A DNA stretch of 64,000 bases from Margaritispora aquatica (taxonomy: Eukaryota; Ascomycota; Leotiomycetes; Helotiales; Discinellaceae). The notes under the pieces are model-generated. The model ran no database searches, was not told where the DNA came from, and was given only the letters and a program-made list of their open reading frames with translations. Shown one piece after another: positions 23,133 to 33,782 of the stretch (position 1 is the first letter of the stretch; every line of letters starts with the position of its first letter). The position numbers were made by a program, and so were the translations under genes. The DNA lies in contig VJWN01000015.1 of assembly GCA_007644065.1 (NCBI GenBank), positions 232,658 to 296,657 on the forward strand. Reading direction: 5' to 3'.

Positions 23133-24228
23133 TCATCTATAAACACATTGTCTATCGATTGCCTCAACGTCCTCGTGGGTATGGTAATAGCACCAGTGGA
23201 CCGCAGTGGGCGCGAGCAACTCTTGGGGTCTCCGGTCCTTACCGAGGTAGGTAAAGTAATCAGTTGAGAGCTCTGGCATTGTTCGAAGCATGTGAGCATA
23301 CACAGGTCTTAGTGGTCCATCGACATCGCTCACTTTCCAGTAGAAGAAGCACTCAACCGCTAGCTTGCGCAGTGGAGAATTCAGCGGTGTGTTTTGGTAG
23401 ACCCAATAGATGTCTTGTGTGCCTGGAAGAGTATTCTCGGCGCGGCAGACTGCGAGAAGATTGGACATGGTGCAATCCATAAGATCTCGGATGCCGATTG
23501 TCTCTGCGAACTTGTACAGACGGAATCGTGTTAGGACGGTGTTGACAGTGTTCATCTCCTTCGGATATTCAATGCGACCCCTTCTGAGCCACCCAAGAAA
23601 CATTTTAAAGGCATCTACATCGTCATCGGGAAACATTGCTGTCTGTTCTGCGGCCTCCTTGGAATTTCCGTTGAACATCGTGTTGAAGAATGGAACGCGG
23701 TTACAGAGATTATGCTTGAGGACTTCGAATTGCTGCTTGTTTGGCCCAACGTAGATTGTTACCCTACCATCTGATCGTCTGGGTAATGTTAGTATATGCG
23801 TTATCATTGAGATCTGGCAACATACGCATGAGTAGACTCAACTGCTTGATTACCCTCAACTGCTTCATTGCCTTCAGCTGCTTGATCATTCTCAACTGCT
23901 TGGACGCCCTCGACTGCTTGAATACCTGCGGCTGGGATCGACATGGCGTGATCTGCAACTGGAGATCCGTTCATACCATCCGATCTAGTGGAGAAGATTA
24001 GCATATGCGGCGGCATTGAGGTGTATTAACATACGCATGATTACCCTCGACTACTTGGTTGCCCTCGACAGTATGATTGCCTTCGACTGCTTGGTTACCC
24101 TCATCTGGGAGCGACATGGCGAGAGATACTACTGGTAGTCCATCCGATCTGCTGAAGAATATCAGTATATGCGGCATTGAAGAGATCTAGGTAACATGCG
24201 CATCATTGCCCTCGACTGGAGGCGCCAT
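23133..24228 (-). CDS. BTB/POZ protein with tandemly duplicated N-terminal exon modules
   Basis: Exons in gene order are 24200-24228, 24035-24148, 23826-23984 and 23133-23778, giving 315 aa. The last exon holds the BTB fold (GRVTIYVGPNKQQFEVLKH, FFNTMFNGNSKEAAE, DAFKMFLGWLRRGRI) and a BACK-like tail ending near HWCYYHTHEDVEAI, close to the paralogue at 10.6-11.3 kb. The upstream exons are near-copies of one another. Exons 2-4 start with an SDG codon set, and exons 1-3 end in a GN-A or STHA boundary. Exons 1-3 share a Met and then runs of QAVEGN-type hexapeptides (VEGN, AVEN, AAEG). Introns are 51, 50 and 47 nt and share the sequence around TATGC and the donor. The first intron would start with GC (GC-AG); the others start GTATGT. 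The frame is open upstream of the chosen ATG to 24507, so a longer N-terminus is possible. Confidence 0.75.
23826..24228 (-). repeat. tandem exon-intron module array
   Basis: Three related exons (24200-24228 plus upstream homologous bases, 24035-24148, 23826-23984), each followed by a ~50-base related intron. The hexapeptide codon block (Q/N-A-V-E-G-N) is itself repeated inside exons 2 and 3, so there are two nested levels of duplication. Confidence 0.75.
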
Positions 24229-25030
24229 GACGAGAGATATCCTCGGTGGTTTGAATTGTAAAGCTTCGATTGTTGCCAATCTTTGTTTGAATTTGGTGAG
24301 TTGTTGAAAGTGATCGACGATGTGCCCACAGGTGAGCCTAAAGCTGAGTGCTGCGAAAGTGCTGCACCCTTGGTTCTTGACGGTGCACAAGCTCGTGGTG
24401 AGCAATTGTGCTTTCGAATTGTGTAGAGGAAAGGAATCGCAGGTCACTGCGAGAATAGTATCAATGGCTTTTCCAGCATTTGTATGCCTATGTTGCTCGC
24501 TTATCAAAATAAGCGAAAAGCCTGAAAACGAGCACTGAGTCTAATAAATAGCTACAAAAGAACTCCCCCACGGTGGAGAGTCGACGAGCAGGAGATCGCG
24601 GCTTCACATTCAGCTTCAGATACCTTTTTGGCTTCTCGTAAATCTAAAATCTCATCTTTGCAAAACTAAAATGACTGTAGTCTTTTCTAGTCGACTGTCA
24701 AGTAGGTACACTTGGCTCAGTGTCAAGATTTTCATCTCCTAACTTGGCTTCCCACTCAACTCAAGGTGACGTCTACAGACCAAAGGTGATGGAAGCTGCG
24801 TAAGGAAAAAATAACTACAAGATCCCACTTCGAGCCTTCAGATTCATAGTAGTGAAATGGTTTGTTTTGCTGTTTCGTCTGTTGTTTAAATGTGTGCTAG
24901 CATGTTAGAATTACCCGAGCTCGCTAACTAAGGAGGTCGTTTGTTTCCTTGGTGGTTAGGTAGGTATTGCACGACAACCCAACCATGTAGGCTTGTACAA
25001 TGGGACGAAAGCAGAGTCGTCAATAAGTCA
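24229..25030. other. intergenic, AT-rich
   Basis: The first ~280 bases are an open frame continuous with the BTB exon 1 and may be its 5' UTR or extra coding sequence. The rest shows no coding signal and grades into a repeat-rich segment. Confidence 0.4.
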
Positions 25031-25461
25031 GTCAGTCAGCTAATCAGCGAGAGCAACTCACAGCAGACTTACCGATATAATTAAGAATTCTCGTTGACAC
25101 GCTTATGCTAGCTTATAAGCTCGCTATTAGCGAGAGTATAATATTATCTCTATTAATAATAAACTATATCATAGTGTAAAAGTATAAAATAGATATATGA
25201 AATTTACAACTATATCATCCTATAAAAACAAAATAACCTATTACATGACGAAGTTAGAAATATATAGTATAATCCAAAACTCGACTTTTTAAAGTATAAA
25301 GTTGCTTAAAAACGAACTTCCAAAACTATAAAGATCAGCCCTGGAGCTTACAAGCTAGCCTATTAGCAGAGGAAATTTACACTGACTTACTGTTATAAAT
25401 GAAATCTCAAGCTGATAGATTTCTTGGCGTAGCTTATAAGCTCGCTGATTAGCTGGCTGGC
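25031..25461. mobile_element. candidate MITE-like element with terminal inverted repeats
   Basis: The 21 bases at 25031-25051 and at 25441-25461 are inverted copies differing at two positions (core CTCGCTGATTAGCTG). The 431-base segment is AT-rich and non-coding. It contains three direct copies of a motif like GCTTATAAGCTCGCTATTAG, near 25110, 25346 and 25431, and a hairpin CTCGCTATTAGCGAG. No transposase and no convincing target-site duplication were found, so the ends are approximate. It may be a mutated, non-autonomous DNA transposon. Confidence 0.5.
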
Positions 25462-26700
25462 ATATTGAACACTCTGGACGAAAGCAATCCTTGGGCATAA
25501 GAGGCTATGAGAGACGCGAATTCAGCTTGGTTGGCATGCGAAATTTCTATGTTCGGAGCGATCCAAGATCAACCTGTTCAACACATCTCATCCAACGACC
25601 TCCCACTAAAGCTTGTTAGGACCTACATGACACTTCTAGTTCACAGATTCAAGGTGATCTTTTCTATCTAGAGGATGTTTGAATAATCTCCTCGCACCCT
25701 ATTCTTCCCTGCAGATATTTCTCGCGACGATGCTTCGCACTCACACAAGAGCTTTCTAGCCACAAACAAACATTCCTTAACCTAACTAGATAAATGATTG
25801 AGCCATAAGCACACTATGTATTCACCAACAACTAGAAGCATTGCGAGAGATATTTCTCGCCATTTAAAGCCCTTGATCGCCTGAAATAGAAAACAGGCAG
25901 CGCTGCTAACTTAATTCTCAACACCTTCTCGGAAATTCGGAAAAGCACGCTTCATATCCTCGTCGCTCGGCATCCGCTCCAAGCTATACTATGGCATTTG
26001 AATTTTCCAGGTTGTACATGAAATCACACATGATAGATGTGTTGATTGAAGTGAATGCTTTTAGTGATTTTTGAGTAATGTTGTTTATTTTCTCGGTTAA
26101 GAGTCCTACCAGCACATCAATCACCCTCGATCATGATGAGACATATTAATCATCAAAGAAACTGCGGAACACATTGAAAGATGGCATTCTTTCAGTTTCA
26201 TACCAAGTTATTAGGATCGTCATCCTGATCAAACATGTCCCTTGCTGGCAATTATTGTGTTGAAGTGCTGGTGTGAAATCTCAACATTTACTTTCACTTG
26301 CTCAATAGACGGGGGACATGATTTGATTCTACTAAATAAAGATTCAACTCCAGTTTTCATTGTTTGGAACATATATGTATTTCGCTACTCCTTCAGTGAG
26401 TCCTGATATGCCTATTTTGTGTCTCAGACTTCTCGGACCTTGGAACACCTTGATGCTAGCACTAAACCTGACCGCAATCATAACTTTGACCTCGCAACTC
26501 CTAACGCCTCCCCCCAGGGTATTTTCAACTCCCAAAGATCAAACGAACCAAATAACAGCCTGGTATTTCAATACAATGAGTCCAAAACCCTTTCATCCTA
26601 AATTTATGTTCAATCTGTCTAGTCATGGACGATCTTAAATTTATCCAGGAATGACACAATTCAGCGCTTAGGTTCTGAAAATATCTAGAAATTCCTCATT
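25462..26700. other. intergenic, no gene seen
   Basis: AT-rich, with stop codons in all frames apart from short ORFs around 26344-26638 that I do not regard as coding. Confidence 0.5.
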
Positions 26701-26943
26701 CTAATTATTAGTATCAGCAAGATAATCGTGGCTGAAATAAAGCGCAAAGCTTACCAAAAATACATCACTAGTATACCAGGAGATCACATTTCCAACCCAT
26801 CCAAGCATTTGGCCAGCCTTCGTCTCGCATAAGAACTGATCGGCTTTGGTATCCTCCCAAACATGTCTATAAGCACGACACAAGAATTCCAGGAGGAGGA
26901 AAACAGCCAACAGAAAACCCAACGTTGTCCAGGACATCATCAG

Positions 26944-27722
26944 CCCTACGGAAGCAGGTTCGTCATACATTATGACCAAGATCACCATAAGCAATGGCGA
27001 TCTCGTCATAAAATATAGTGACTCGGTTTCGAGTATGACGAAGGTTTGTAATAGATTTTCACTTCGTCATAATTAATAGTAAGAAGTATATTTCACCATA
27101 CTTTATGACGACTTTCGTCATATAGATCTATATGCACAGACATACCCACAGACATATCGTATCCGGATCCTTCGTATAATATGAAACAGACTATGCCCGG
27201 ATGTTTTGCCACCCTCTTACCACAAATACCTTATTCCCCTCATTCCCCTCATTCCCCTCATTCTTCTTCTTTATTCTCCTTCGAATTCGTTTTCTTACAG
27301 ACAGCAGATCCAAAGGTAGGTCGGTGGCAGATCCAAAGGTAGGTTAGGAGCAGATTCAAAGATAAGTAGCAGATCCAAAGGTAGGTTAGGAGCAGATTCA
27401 AAGGTAAGTAGCAGATCCAAAGGTAGGTCGTCAGTAGACCTAGAGGCAGTATATAGATTCGTAGATAGATTCGTAGCGTAGGGTTTTAAATATATAGTAA
27501 GATTCGTCATTTTTAATAGTAAGAGTCGTCATAAAAGAATCGTCATTTTTTATAGTGAAAGTCGTCATAAAAAGAATCGTCATAAAAGTCCGAAAAGTAG
27601 CTACAAAATAAGTCGAATTTCGTCATAATTAATAGTGAAGTCCGTCATATCAATCGCTATTTTTTATGACGATTGATATGACGGACTTCACCATTAATTA
27701 TGACGGAGTTGCTTCCGTAGGG
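26944..27722. mobile_element. non-autonomous TIR transposon with 3-bp target duplication
   Basis: Both ends start CCCTACGGAAGCA when read inwards. The inverted similarity extends to about 24 bases with three mismatches. The element is flanked by CAG on each side (26941-26943 and 27723-27725). Inside are about 16 copies of CGTCATA or its complement, clustered toward both ends. A 36-base foldback lies at 27621-27656 and 27670-27705 with one mismatch, and a minisatellite lies in the middle. No transposase ORF is seen. A 3-bp duplication fits PIF/Harbinger- or CACTA-type transposition, but the superfamily is undecided. Confidence 0.8.
27300..27435. repeat. minisatellite inside the TIR element
   Basis: Tandem imperfect copies of CAGATCCAAAGGTAGGT, alternating with a variant containing CAGATTCAAAGGTAAG, repeat about six to seven times. 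An ATTCCCCTC microsatellite of three to four units lies just before it, at about 27233-27262. Confidence 0.85.
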
Positions 27723-28022
27723 CAGGCATAGAGCCACTCGTCCGAAAATTACACAGAGCTCGTACCAGGATGAAACGCTCATCGCAGGGCCGAGAATAAT
27801 CGAAATCGGGCGTACTAGTTTCAGAGGAATCGTGTAAAAGGATAGTATCCATAGGACTAGAGTGAATATGAAGCAACCGATCAGTAGGGAGCAGTACATG
27901 ATCTGTTCTTCGTAGGTATCCATGGCACGCTCGAGCGCATCTCTTAAATCGCTCATATAATGTCGACAGAGCTGGGAGATTCTGTCGGACATATTGCCGG
28001 TGGTGAACAGGATGAAGACCAT

Positions 28023-29513
28023 TGCGTGTGGTTAAGATATTTGTGTGTATGCTAAGCGAGACAACACAAGATTGTGTGTTAGACGTAGAGGTGAAAGTAA
28101 GGAGGTGGAAGGTTAGCATACAACTTTGTTTGCGAGGAATGTGCGCTGGCACCGTGGGATTGTAGAGGTGGAGTACCGGAAAGGTACATCGGTGACGGGT
28201 ATTGCCCTTCTTACCTCACCTAGCTTGGGAGAATCAATGGGGACCTCAATCTCGAAACGACATAAGCTGTACTACTGCGATATATAACAATGTCCTTTGG
28301 AATCCAAAATAAAAGAAATCTTGTGATCCTCTATAGCATGCGATAGCCTCCTGGATTGTTAAGTCTTACATTCTGGTTCTTCCATATCTGCCCTCAGTGG
28401 TTCCTGGAACTCATTTGTTGTCGTGTGAACCTCAATACCTGAAGATGCTAAAATACACCTTCAGAGACAACAATCGTAAGCAAGTGTAATGTTGCTGCTG
28501 TGTAACTGTGAATCGATTTTTCAAGCAATCTATCAGTATATGTCTTCCAATCCATGCAGAGGGAGTATTGTGTGCTCATTGCAATCCAAGACGACAGTCT
28601 TAATATCAGCAAAGCACTTGGCGCAAAAAATAAGAATCAAATGATAGAAGTGAGTCCTGAAAGACAATGGAGATATGGATGATACTGTAGGTAGGATATC
28701 TTGCGATCATGAAAGTGAAGTGTTGTGAAATTGTCTTCACAAAAGCTCAAGAGCATGTCAAACTTCACCAGGTTCTTCTGCTCACAACAATGAAGAGTGA
28801 AAGAAACAGATATGGAAATGAGCACATGTTAAATGAAAGAGTCTTTCAGGCTCCAGTTGGTTATCATTGAAGGGGGTTTTGGATAGCAAAACCAGATTTG
28901 AGTCAGAGACCAGATCTGTGAGTTAGAACATAACATCGCATCTCATTCTCGTCTGTAAGACGAGTATTGAAGATCGAGAAGGATGATATCTCAATTGCTT
29001 TCGAGAGGAACCTCGAAAGTGCCTATGCGTCTCTACAGGCTATCATCAGCCAAGGTCACCTAGTTTCTTCGAGAATTACGAAAAGTTTCCATCAACCTTC
29101 CATAGCGAAGGAAGCGAGGATCGGACGCCTTTCAGCAATGGGTCCTGATTCAGAGTTCCACGCCTTATCTTTCCTGGAAAAGCTAGTTTTAACGAGTACC
29201 CGCCAATATCCTAACCAAGCTCACTATATGCGAAAGTGAACTTACATGCCTTCGAACTCTCCTGTCATACAACCACAGACACGAGGCTAGCTTCTTGCGG
29301 ATCTCTACATTTTCAATTTAGGTGTTTGAAAGTTCAATCAAGCACCAACTTGACTGGCCCTTCTTCACACCTGTTCTGCAGCACTCCAGGTTAGGTATTT
29401 CTGCACCACACTTGCCAAGTGATGCATATCACAGATCTGTCGAAGTATCAAGACGCCTATCATAGTGGGGGTTCAGAAGAAATAAGTAAGCACAACTTGC
29501 TGCAAATTATACC
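28023..29513. other. intergenic, no gene seen
   Basis: This is upstream of the interrupted membrane gene. ORFs are under 95 codons with no recognisable composition or motif. Several CTT/GAA-rich tracts are present. Confidence 0.45.
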
Positions 29514-30118
29514 ATGAACGCCCTAAAAAGATACAGCCAAATGTATTTGCTCATCACGGTACCAAACGTTCGCAACCTCATGGACTATCTTCCTCAGGTA
29601 GCTCCTCTTCACCATGCGCGAATCTTCTACATCTTCATCCTGTTCGTCACGCTCATCACCATATTCGATATCTTCAGACTCGTGCATCGAATCCAGACAT
29701 GTCACTTGACAGCCTCTGTGGAAGTGCCGCCTTATCATGAATGGGGCCGAATTCTCTGGCAAGATGCCGCACTTGTAGCGAATTGTTGCGTGATGGTGTT
29801 GACGCAATTCGCGTTCATTTTGGGGCTCTCGAGATGCTGCTGGAGAAGTACCAGGACCTGTGGGAAAACACAGCATTTGATGATTGCTTGTTGAATCACT
29901 ACTGGCTTGAAGAGATACTCGCGTATACCATGGCTGCAGTATATCAGTACGCTAGCGGCCCGGACTTCTTGGATCTTGTACCATGGGAAGTATGGAATGA
30001 AGATGGGAGTGACAATGGTGAGGACTGGGAAGAGGAGGATGGTGAGCATTTGGACGAAGTTGAAGATGCTGAGGCAGTCATAGATGGTGTCAGGGGCGAG
30101 GAGGTTGAACTGAATTGA
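29514..30118 (+). CDS. hypothetical locus, exon structure unresolved
   Basis: Two overlapping plus-strand frames are open. The first (29514-29894) is hydrophobic (IFYIFILFVTLITIFDIFRL). The second (29741-30118) reads LEMLLEKYQDLWENTAFDD and ends in a long Asp/Glu tail. The second shows a loose pattern match (L-E..L...Y...WE.T..D) to LEFLCRAYRHVWEDTKAD of the interrupted membrane gene at 26.7 kb. Either could be real and be joined by an intron, or both could be chance. I could not find a splice arrangement that I trust. Confidence 0.25.
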
Positions 30119-30962
30119 AGAAGGCGTAGAGCAGAACAAGGACTAATATGAACACGAAGAAAGTCATATATAGTACCAGGAGCCACACCAAAGCAGTACC
30201 TACTTGCCCGCTTATGGCCCTGCCTAGTCATTCTGGTTGTGTCAGAATTCTCCGAGTTTCTTGAAATCACCGATCAACTCTCACTTTCAAATCTCCAACA
30301 ACTGCTACCAAAAAAAACGACGCTTCCAACTTCAAGAACGATATTGGGATATCAAACACCCCCAAACAGTAGTCAGCTAGGCATACAGAGATTTACCCCA
30401 CGTGTGCAGTGTGTCTGTCCTGTCAATCGTGCATGGAACGAACATGGAAACTTCCGTAATTTGAACTTGAGATCGTGGCTGAGATTGTCTAAGATATGAT
30501 CTTTAATTTCCCTCATATAAGTGACCGATACGGCTGGCAGAGCATAAATCGTGCTGGAGAATCGGTAAACTGCATATTTCTTATTCGCAGATGTGTATCT
30601 TTGATTGCAAGCCCGATGCCACGTTGTGCTGAGGCGTCAGGCGTTCTTCCGAATTTGGCCATGAACAACAGATAGATGGTGCTTTTGATGGGTGTGATCC
30701 CATTCACAGACGCGCCAGTCAACATGATTTTCCCCTCTGTTTGTGATATGAGATTGGGAGGTCTGAGCAATTCGAGCATTTCGGACATTGTGGCGTTCGG
30801 ATTGATGTTTCGTGGTCGGACCTTCAAGTGGGTGTGAACGAGGAATTGTTTGATAAAGCTGGCCCATTACCTCACAAAATTCTCAGTCTAATCTTCAAGC
30901 AATCTGATCTTTCTTCAATTCTGAGCAGGCTCTTGTACATGAGACCAAAGAAAAACGCCAAG

Positions 30963-31214
30963 ATGCAACTGTCAATTTTTATCATCGCAGCGTCCATTCT
31001 CGTAAGCAGCGTGGCAGGACTTCCACACTCGCATCTTAGAAGCGTTCACCATCATACCCGCTCTATCCACCGACGAGACTTCGACCCAACAGCACTTTCT
31101 GTTGATCACTCAGCCCTTGGGCACCGATCTCATCATCGCCATCGCGAAGCGAAGCATGAGGTGTTGGTGAGAGAAATAATGGGTGGAGCTGCGGCTAGCG
31201 AGGAGGAGAGGTGA
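30963..31214 (+). CDS. small secreted His-rich protein
   Basis: 83 aa. A good signal peptide is followed by a short mature chain: the first 21 residues are MQLSIFIIAASILVSSVAGL plus P. The His/Arg-rich stretch HLRSVHHHTRSIHRRDF contains a dibasic RR that could be a Kex2 cleavage site, followed by GHRSHHRHREAKHE and an Ala/Glu-rich end. No cysteines are present, so a disulphide-rich effector fold is excluded. I chose the internal ATG rather than the frame opening at 30828 because only it exposes the signal peptide. The family is unknown. A peptide pheromone-like or metal-binding role is possible but unsupported. There is no neighbour clue. Confidence 0.6.
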   Translation: MQLSIFIIAASILVSSVAGLPHSHLRSVHHHTRSIHRRDFDPTALSVDHSALGHRSHHRHREAKHEVLVREIMGGAAASEEER

Positions 31215-32230
31215 AATGAACTTTGAGTTGACTCGAATAAGAATTGTAAGTTGTATGCTTTGCTTTGATATCCTGAAGCTGACAGTACATAGTTCATGCA
31301 GGGGAAGGGGCTGGCCTCCTTGGCAAACACCCAGCGGATTCGCGTGATGGAATGAAGTTGCAGGCGGCTATATGATGAACGATGAGCAAGCGTTGTGCTT
31401 GGGATGGCAATTGATCTCAAGATTGAGATCGAACAGACAAGAAGCCTGGCAAAGATGCGTGAAGCTGTTCACTTAAGGGCTGAGAATAGCAGGAGAGTAC
31501 CAAAAGTCAATAAATGCAAAGAGATTTGCAGGATGTAGCAAACGTGTTGTGGCTCGCAAAGATATTTACAATATGCAATACCTTGAAGCAACTAATATCT
31601 CTATTCCGAATGTTCAAAATTCCCCAGAAACTATATCCACAAAATGAAGGTAGGAGGATGTTTTTTGACTCCATTTTGTGTTCGATGTGTCACCGAACCA
31701 TGCACCTCATAGACTGGGAGGCTTATGAGCTCGTCGAAAAATGTTCCTTTCGTGGTGATAGAGATAAGCAATAATTGTTGTTTAGCCACCACAAACATTT
31801 CTATGCGTGGTGGAAGTCATTGATCAAGGCGTGTTTTGAGTTTGCCCCAGCTTGTGGACTGAAATACTGTCTCATGGCGTCGAAAGCAGACAAGTATTGT
31901 TGAATAGAGATTGGCACACCAGCCAAGGAGTCTCCAAGATACGACTCACCATTCATCATGAATATGATGAATGAGTGAGATGTTTCTAAGTGAAAATTAA
32001 GATGGAATGTTTCTCCAGCAATGTCGGAAGCGGATATTCGGGTCGGTTGGCACGGCTGCGTCCCGGCTCTCACACCATCAAGTGATCTGTGCCGAAAATC
32101 GGTTTGAACACTGGCCAGCCTCGACTTAAATCGTTTGTGAAAGCTGTCACATACGCAGCCTTGTCTTAGTATCAAGGGAATAGCTTTGCAGTTCAATGGA
32201 GAAGACATACCAAACAAGCAATATTTCACG
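31215..32230. other. intergenic, no gene seen
   Basis: A minus-strand open frame (31801-32229) overlaps the COG5 start. It has no family resemblance and probably is not coding. The region is otherwise the COG5 promoter. Confidence 0.45.
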
Positions 32231-33592
32231 ATGACAACCGAGGAAGAAGATGCATATATCGACTATGAGACTTTCCTCTCTCCCTCCTTCTCTCCAGCAG
32301 TATTTGCAAATACTCTGGTTCTGAGCACCAACAACCCTACCGATACCCCACTAGACCTTTCTACACCATTATCCAAAGTCCTCTTCGACTCACAGGCAAT
32401 CAATACCCAAATTGACACTCTCACATCGAAAAGCGCATTACCTCTACTGGCACATACCCAAGAACAGACTGCATCAAGTGCACGAATCGTACAAGAGATA
32501 GACTCGCAGGTCGCAAGTCTAAATGATGGCTACAAAAGGCTAGAGAAGGAAGTGCTCGTGCGATACGAGACAGCAGAAGAGGTGCAGAAAGTAGCAAGTC
32601 GGCTATGGGAGACCGTTAAACTAGGAAGATCAATTGCACGATGTCTTCAATTGGGTCGACAGCTTGAAATACAGCTTGCAGAGGTGTCAGGAACGGGCAA
32701 TCCGGTGAAGACCCCAGGCCAGAAGGAAGACCACAGAGCTCTAGTTCGATGCTCCAATACGCTTCTGAGTCTACGAGGCCTGTTTTCGAAACGTGCGGTG
32801 GGGGAAGAGGGCTATGGACTGGATAGAGTAGACGTCATACGGACTCTGCGAAGCACACTGGTCAGTCCCGCGGAACGGAATGTTATTTCCAAATCGCAGC
32901 AGATACTGAGGGAGTTCTCGATGAGTACATTGTCGTCAGGTTCGAGCACAACGACCTATGCTCAAGCAGCAGATACAAAGGCGAGGACGACATCTGCAAT
33001 GCTGTCGCTGTATCTTCTATCTCCATTACCCGACCTTTCAAAACCCAGCAAGAAGACGGAAAGATGGGATCCTGAAGACCTTATCCAGACCCTGCAAGAC
33101 TACCTTCGTACCGCTCTTACATCCTCGCTAGCATCCCTTACTCGTGCATTATCTACGCTGCCTACACTCGATCGCACGTTGCTAGAGATCTCAGCTAGAT
33201 GCCAAAACATATTAGCTCTCGAGTCACTGCTATCTGCTACTGCCCCGCCACCACATTCAACTCTGCCTACACATGTTTCTCCTCCTAGCAATTTTCTACT
33301 TCCGTTGCTCTCGAGGCTTGAGACTGGATCTCTTGCGTCCTATTTCTGGCGAACTTTGGCTGGTGGGCTAAGCACGAAAGTCATGGAGATTCTTAACAAA
33401 GGGGGTGTGAGTGCAAGGACACTACGAAGTAATAAGAACAGTGTTCGTGAAGCGATTAGAGAGTGCGTTATCAGGGGAAGCACACTACCCGCAGGTGTAG
33501 GCCCCAAGACGAAAGGCGAGAACACTGAAAAGGCTTGGGAAAGAGAGATAGCTGTCATGGTTGGCAGTGTTGTGGGAGGCCTGGGAAGATAA
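32231..33592 (+). CDS. COG5: conserved oligomeric Golgi complex subunit 5
   Basis: Single exon, 453 aa, similar in length to fungal Cog5 (yeast ~400) and shorter than animal COG5. The COG complex tethers retrograde intra-Golgi vesicles. Diagnostic N-terminal text is YIDYETFLSPSFSPAVFANT followed by DTPLDLSTPLSKVLFD. A coiled coil (IDTQVASLNDGYKRLEKEV-like region, residues ~90-140) and a helical C-terminal part follow. I start at the ATG of MTTEEEDAYID rather than the in-frame ATG 15 codons upstream, because this is where similarity to the family begins. It is convergent with the seven-TM gene. Confidence 0.9.
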   Translation: MTTEEEDAYIDYETFLSPSFSPAVFANTLVLSTNNPTDTPLDLSTPLSKVLFDSQAINTQIDTLTSKSALPLLAHTQEQTASSARIVQEIDSQVASLNDGYKRLEKEVLVRYETAEEVQKVASRLWETVKLGRSIARCLQLGRQLEIQLAEVSGTGNPVKTPGQKEDHRALVRCSNTLLSLRGLFSKRAVGEEGYGLDRVDVIRTLRSTLVSPAERNVISKSQQILREFSMSTLSSGSSTTTYAQAADTKARTTSAMLSLYLLSPLPDLSKPSKKTERWDPEDLIQTLQDYLRTALTSSLASLTRALSTLPTLDRTLLEISARCQNILALESLLSATAPPPHSTLPTHVSPPSNFLLPLLSRLETGSLASYFWRTLAGGLSTKVMEILNKGGVSARTLRSNKNSVREAIRECVIRGSTLPAGVGPKTKGENTEKAWEREIAVMVGSVVGGLGR

Positions 33593-33782
33593 CTGAACAT
33601 TTATTCCAAGTCATGCACTGGAACATACCCCAGAATCTTCATCTCGAGCTTGACATACTGCTTATCGGCATTTCAGGGTGTATAATCCTCTGAGAAGCTT
33701 ATCTCTATGGATATCATCAGATTGCCATTTATACCATTTTCTAGACGAGTTGCAAGTGTTTATTTCCATTTTTGTGGTCTCT

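Larger units (their letters stand above)
26701..28022 (-). pseudogene. multi-pass membrane protein gene interrupted by a transposable element
   Basis: The 5' half (27723-28022) starts MVFILFTTGNMSDRIS, has an amphipathic segment, then two strongly hydrophobic stretches (CSLLIGCFIFTLVLWIL; ILGPAMSVSSWYELCVIFG) and stops making sense at VALCL. The 3' half (26701-26943) resumes in the same frame with LMMSWTTLGFLLAVFLLLEF and continues to a stop after DYLADTNN. Between them lies a 779-base inverted-repeat element flanked by the same three bases. Without the element and one copy of the triplet the frame is continuous, for about 180 residues with about four membrane segments. I do not recognise the family. 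The element could instead be spliced out or the gene be inactive; no transcript evidence is available. Confidence 0.7.

Noticed and set aside
31801..32229. 142-codon minus-strand ORF by the COG5 start
   Set aside because: Overlaps the COG5 promoter and start, with no recognisable domain.
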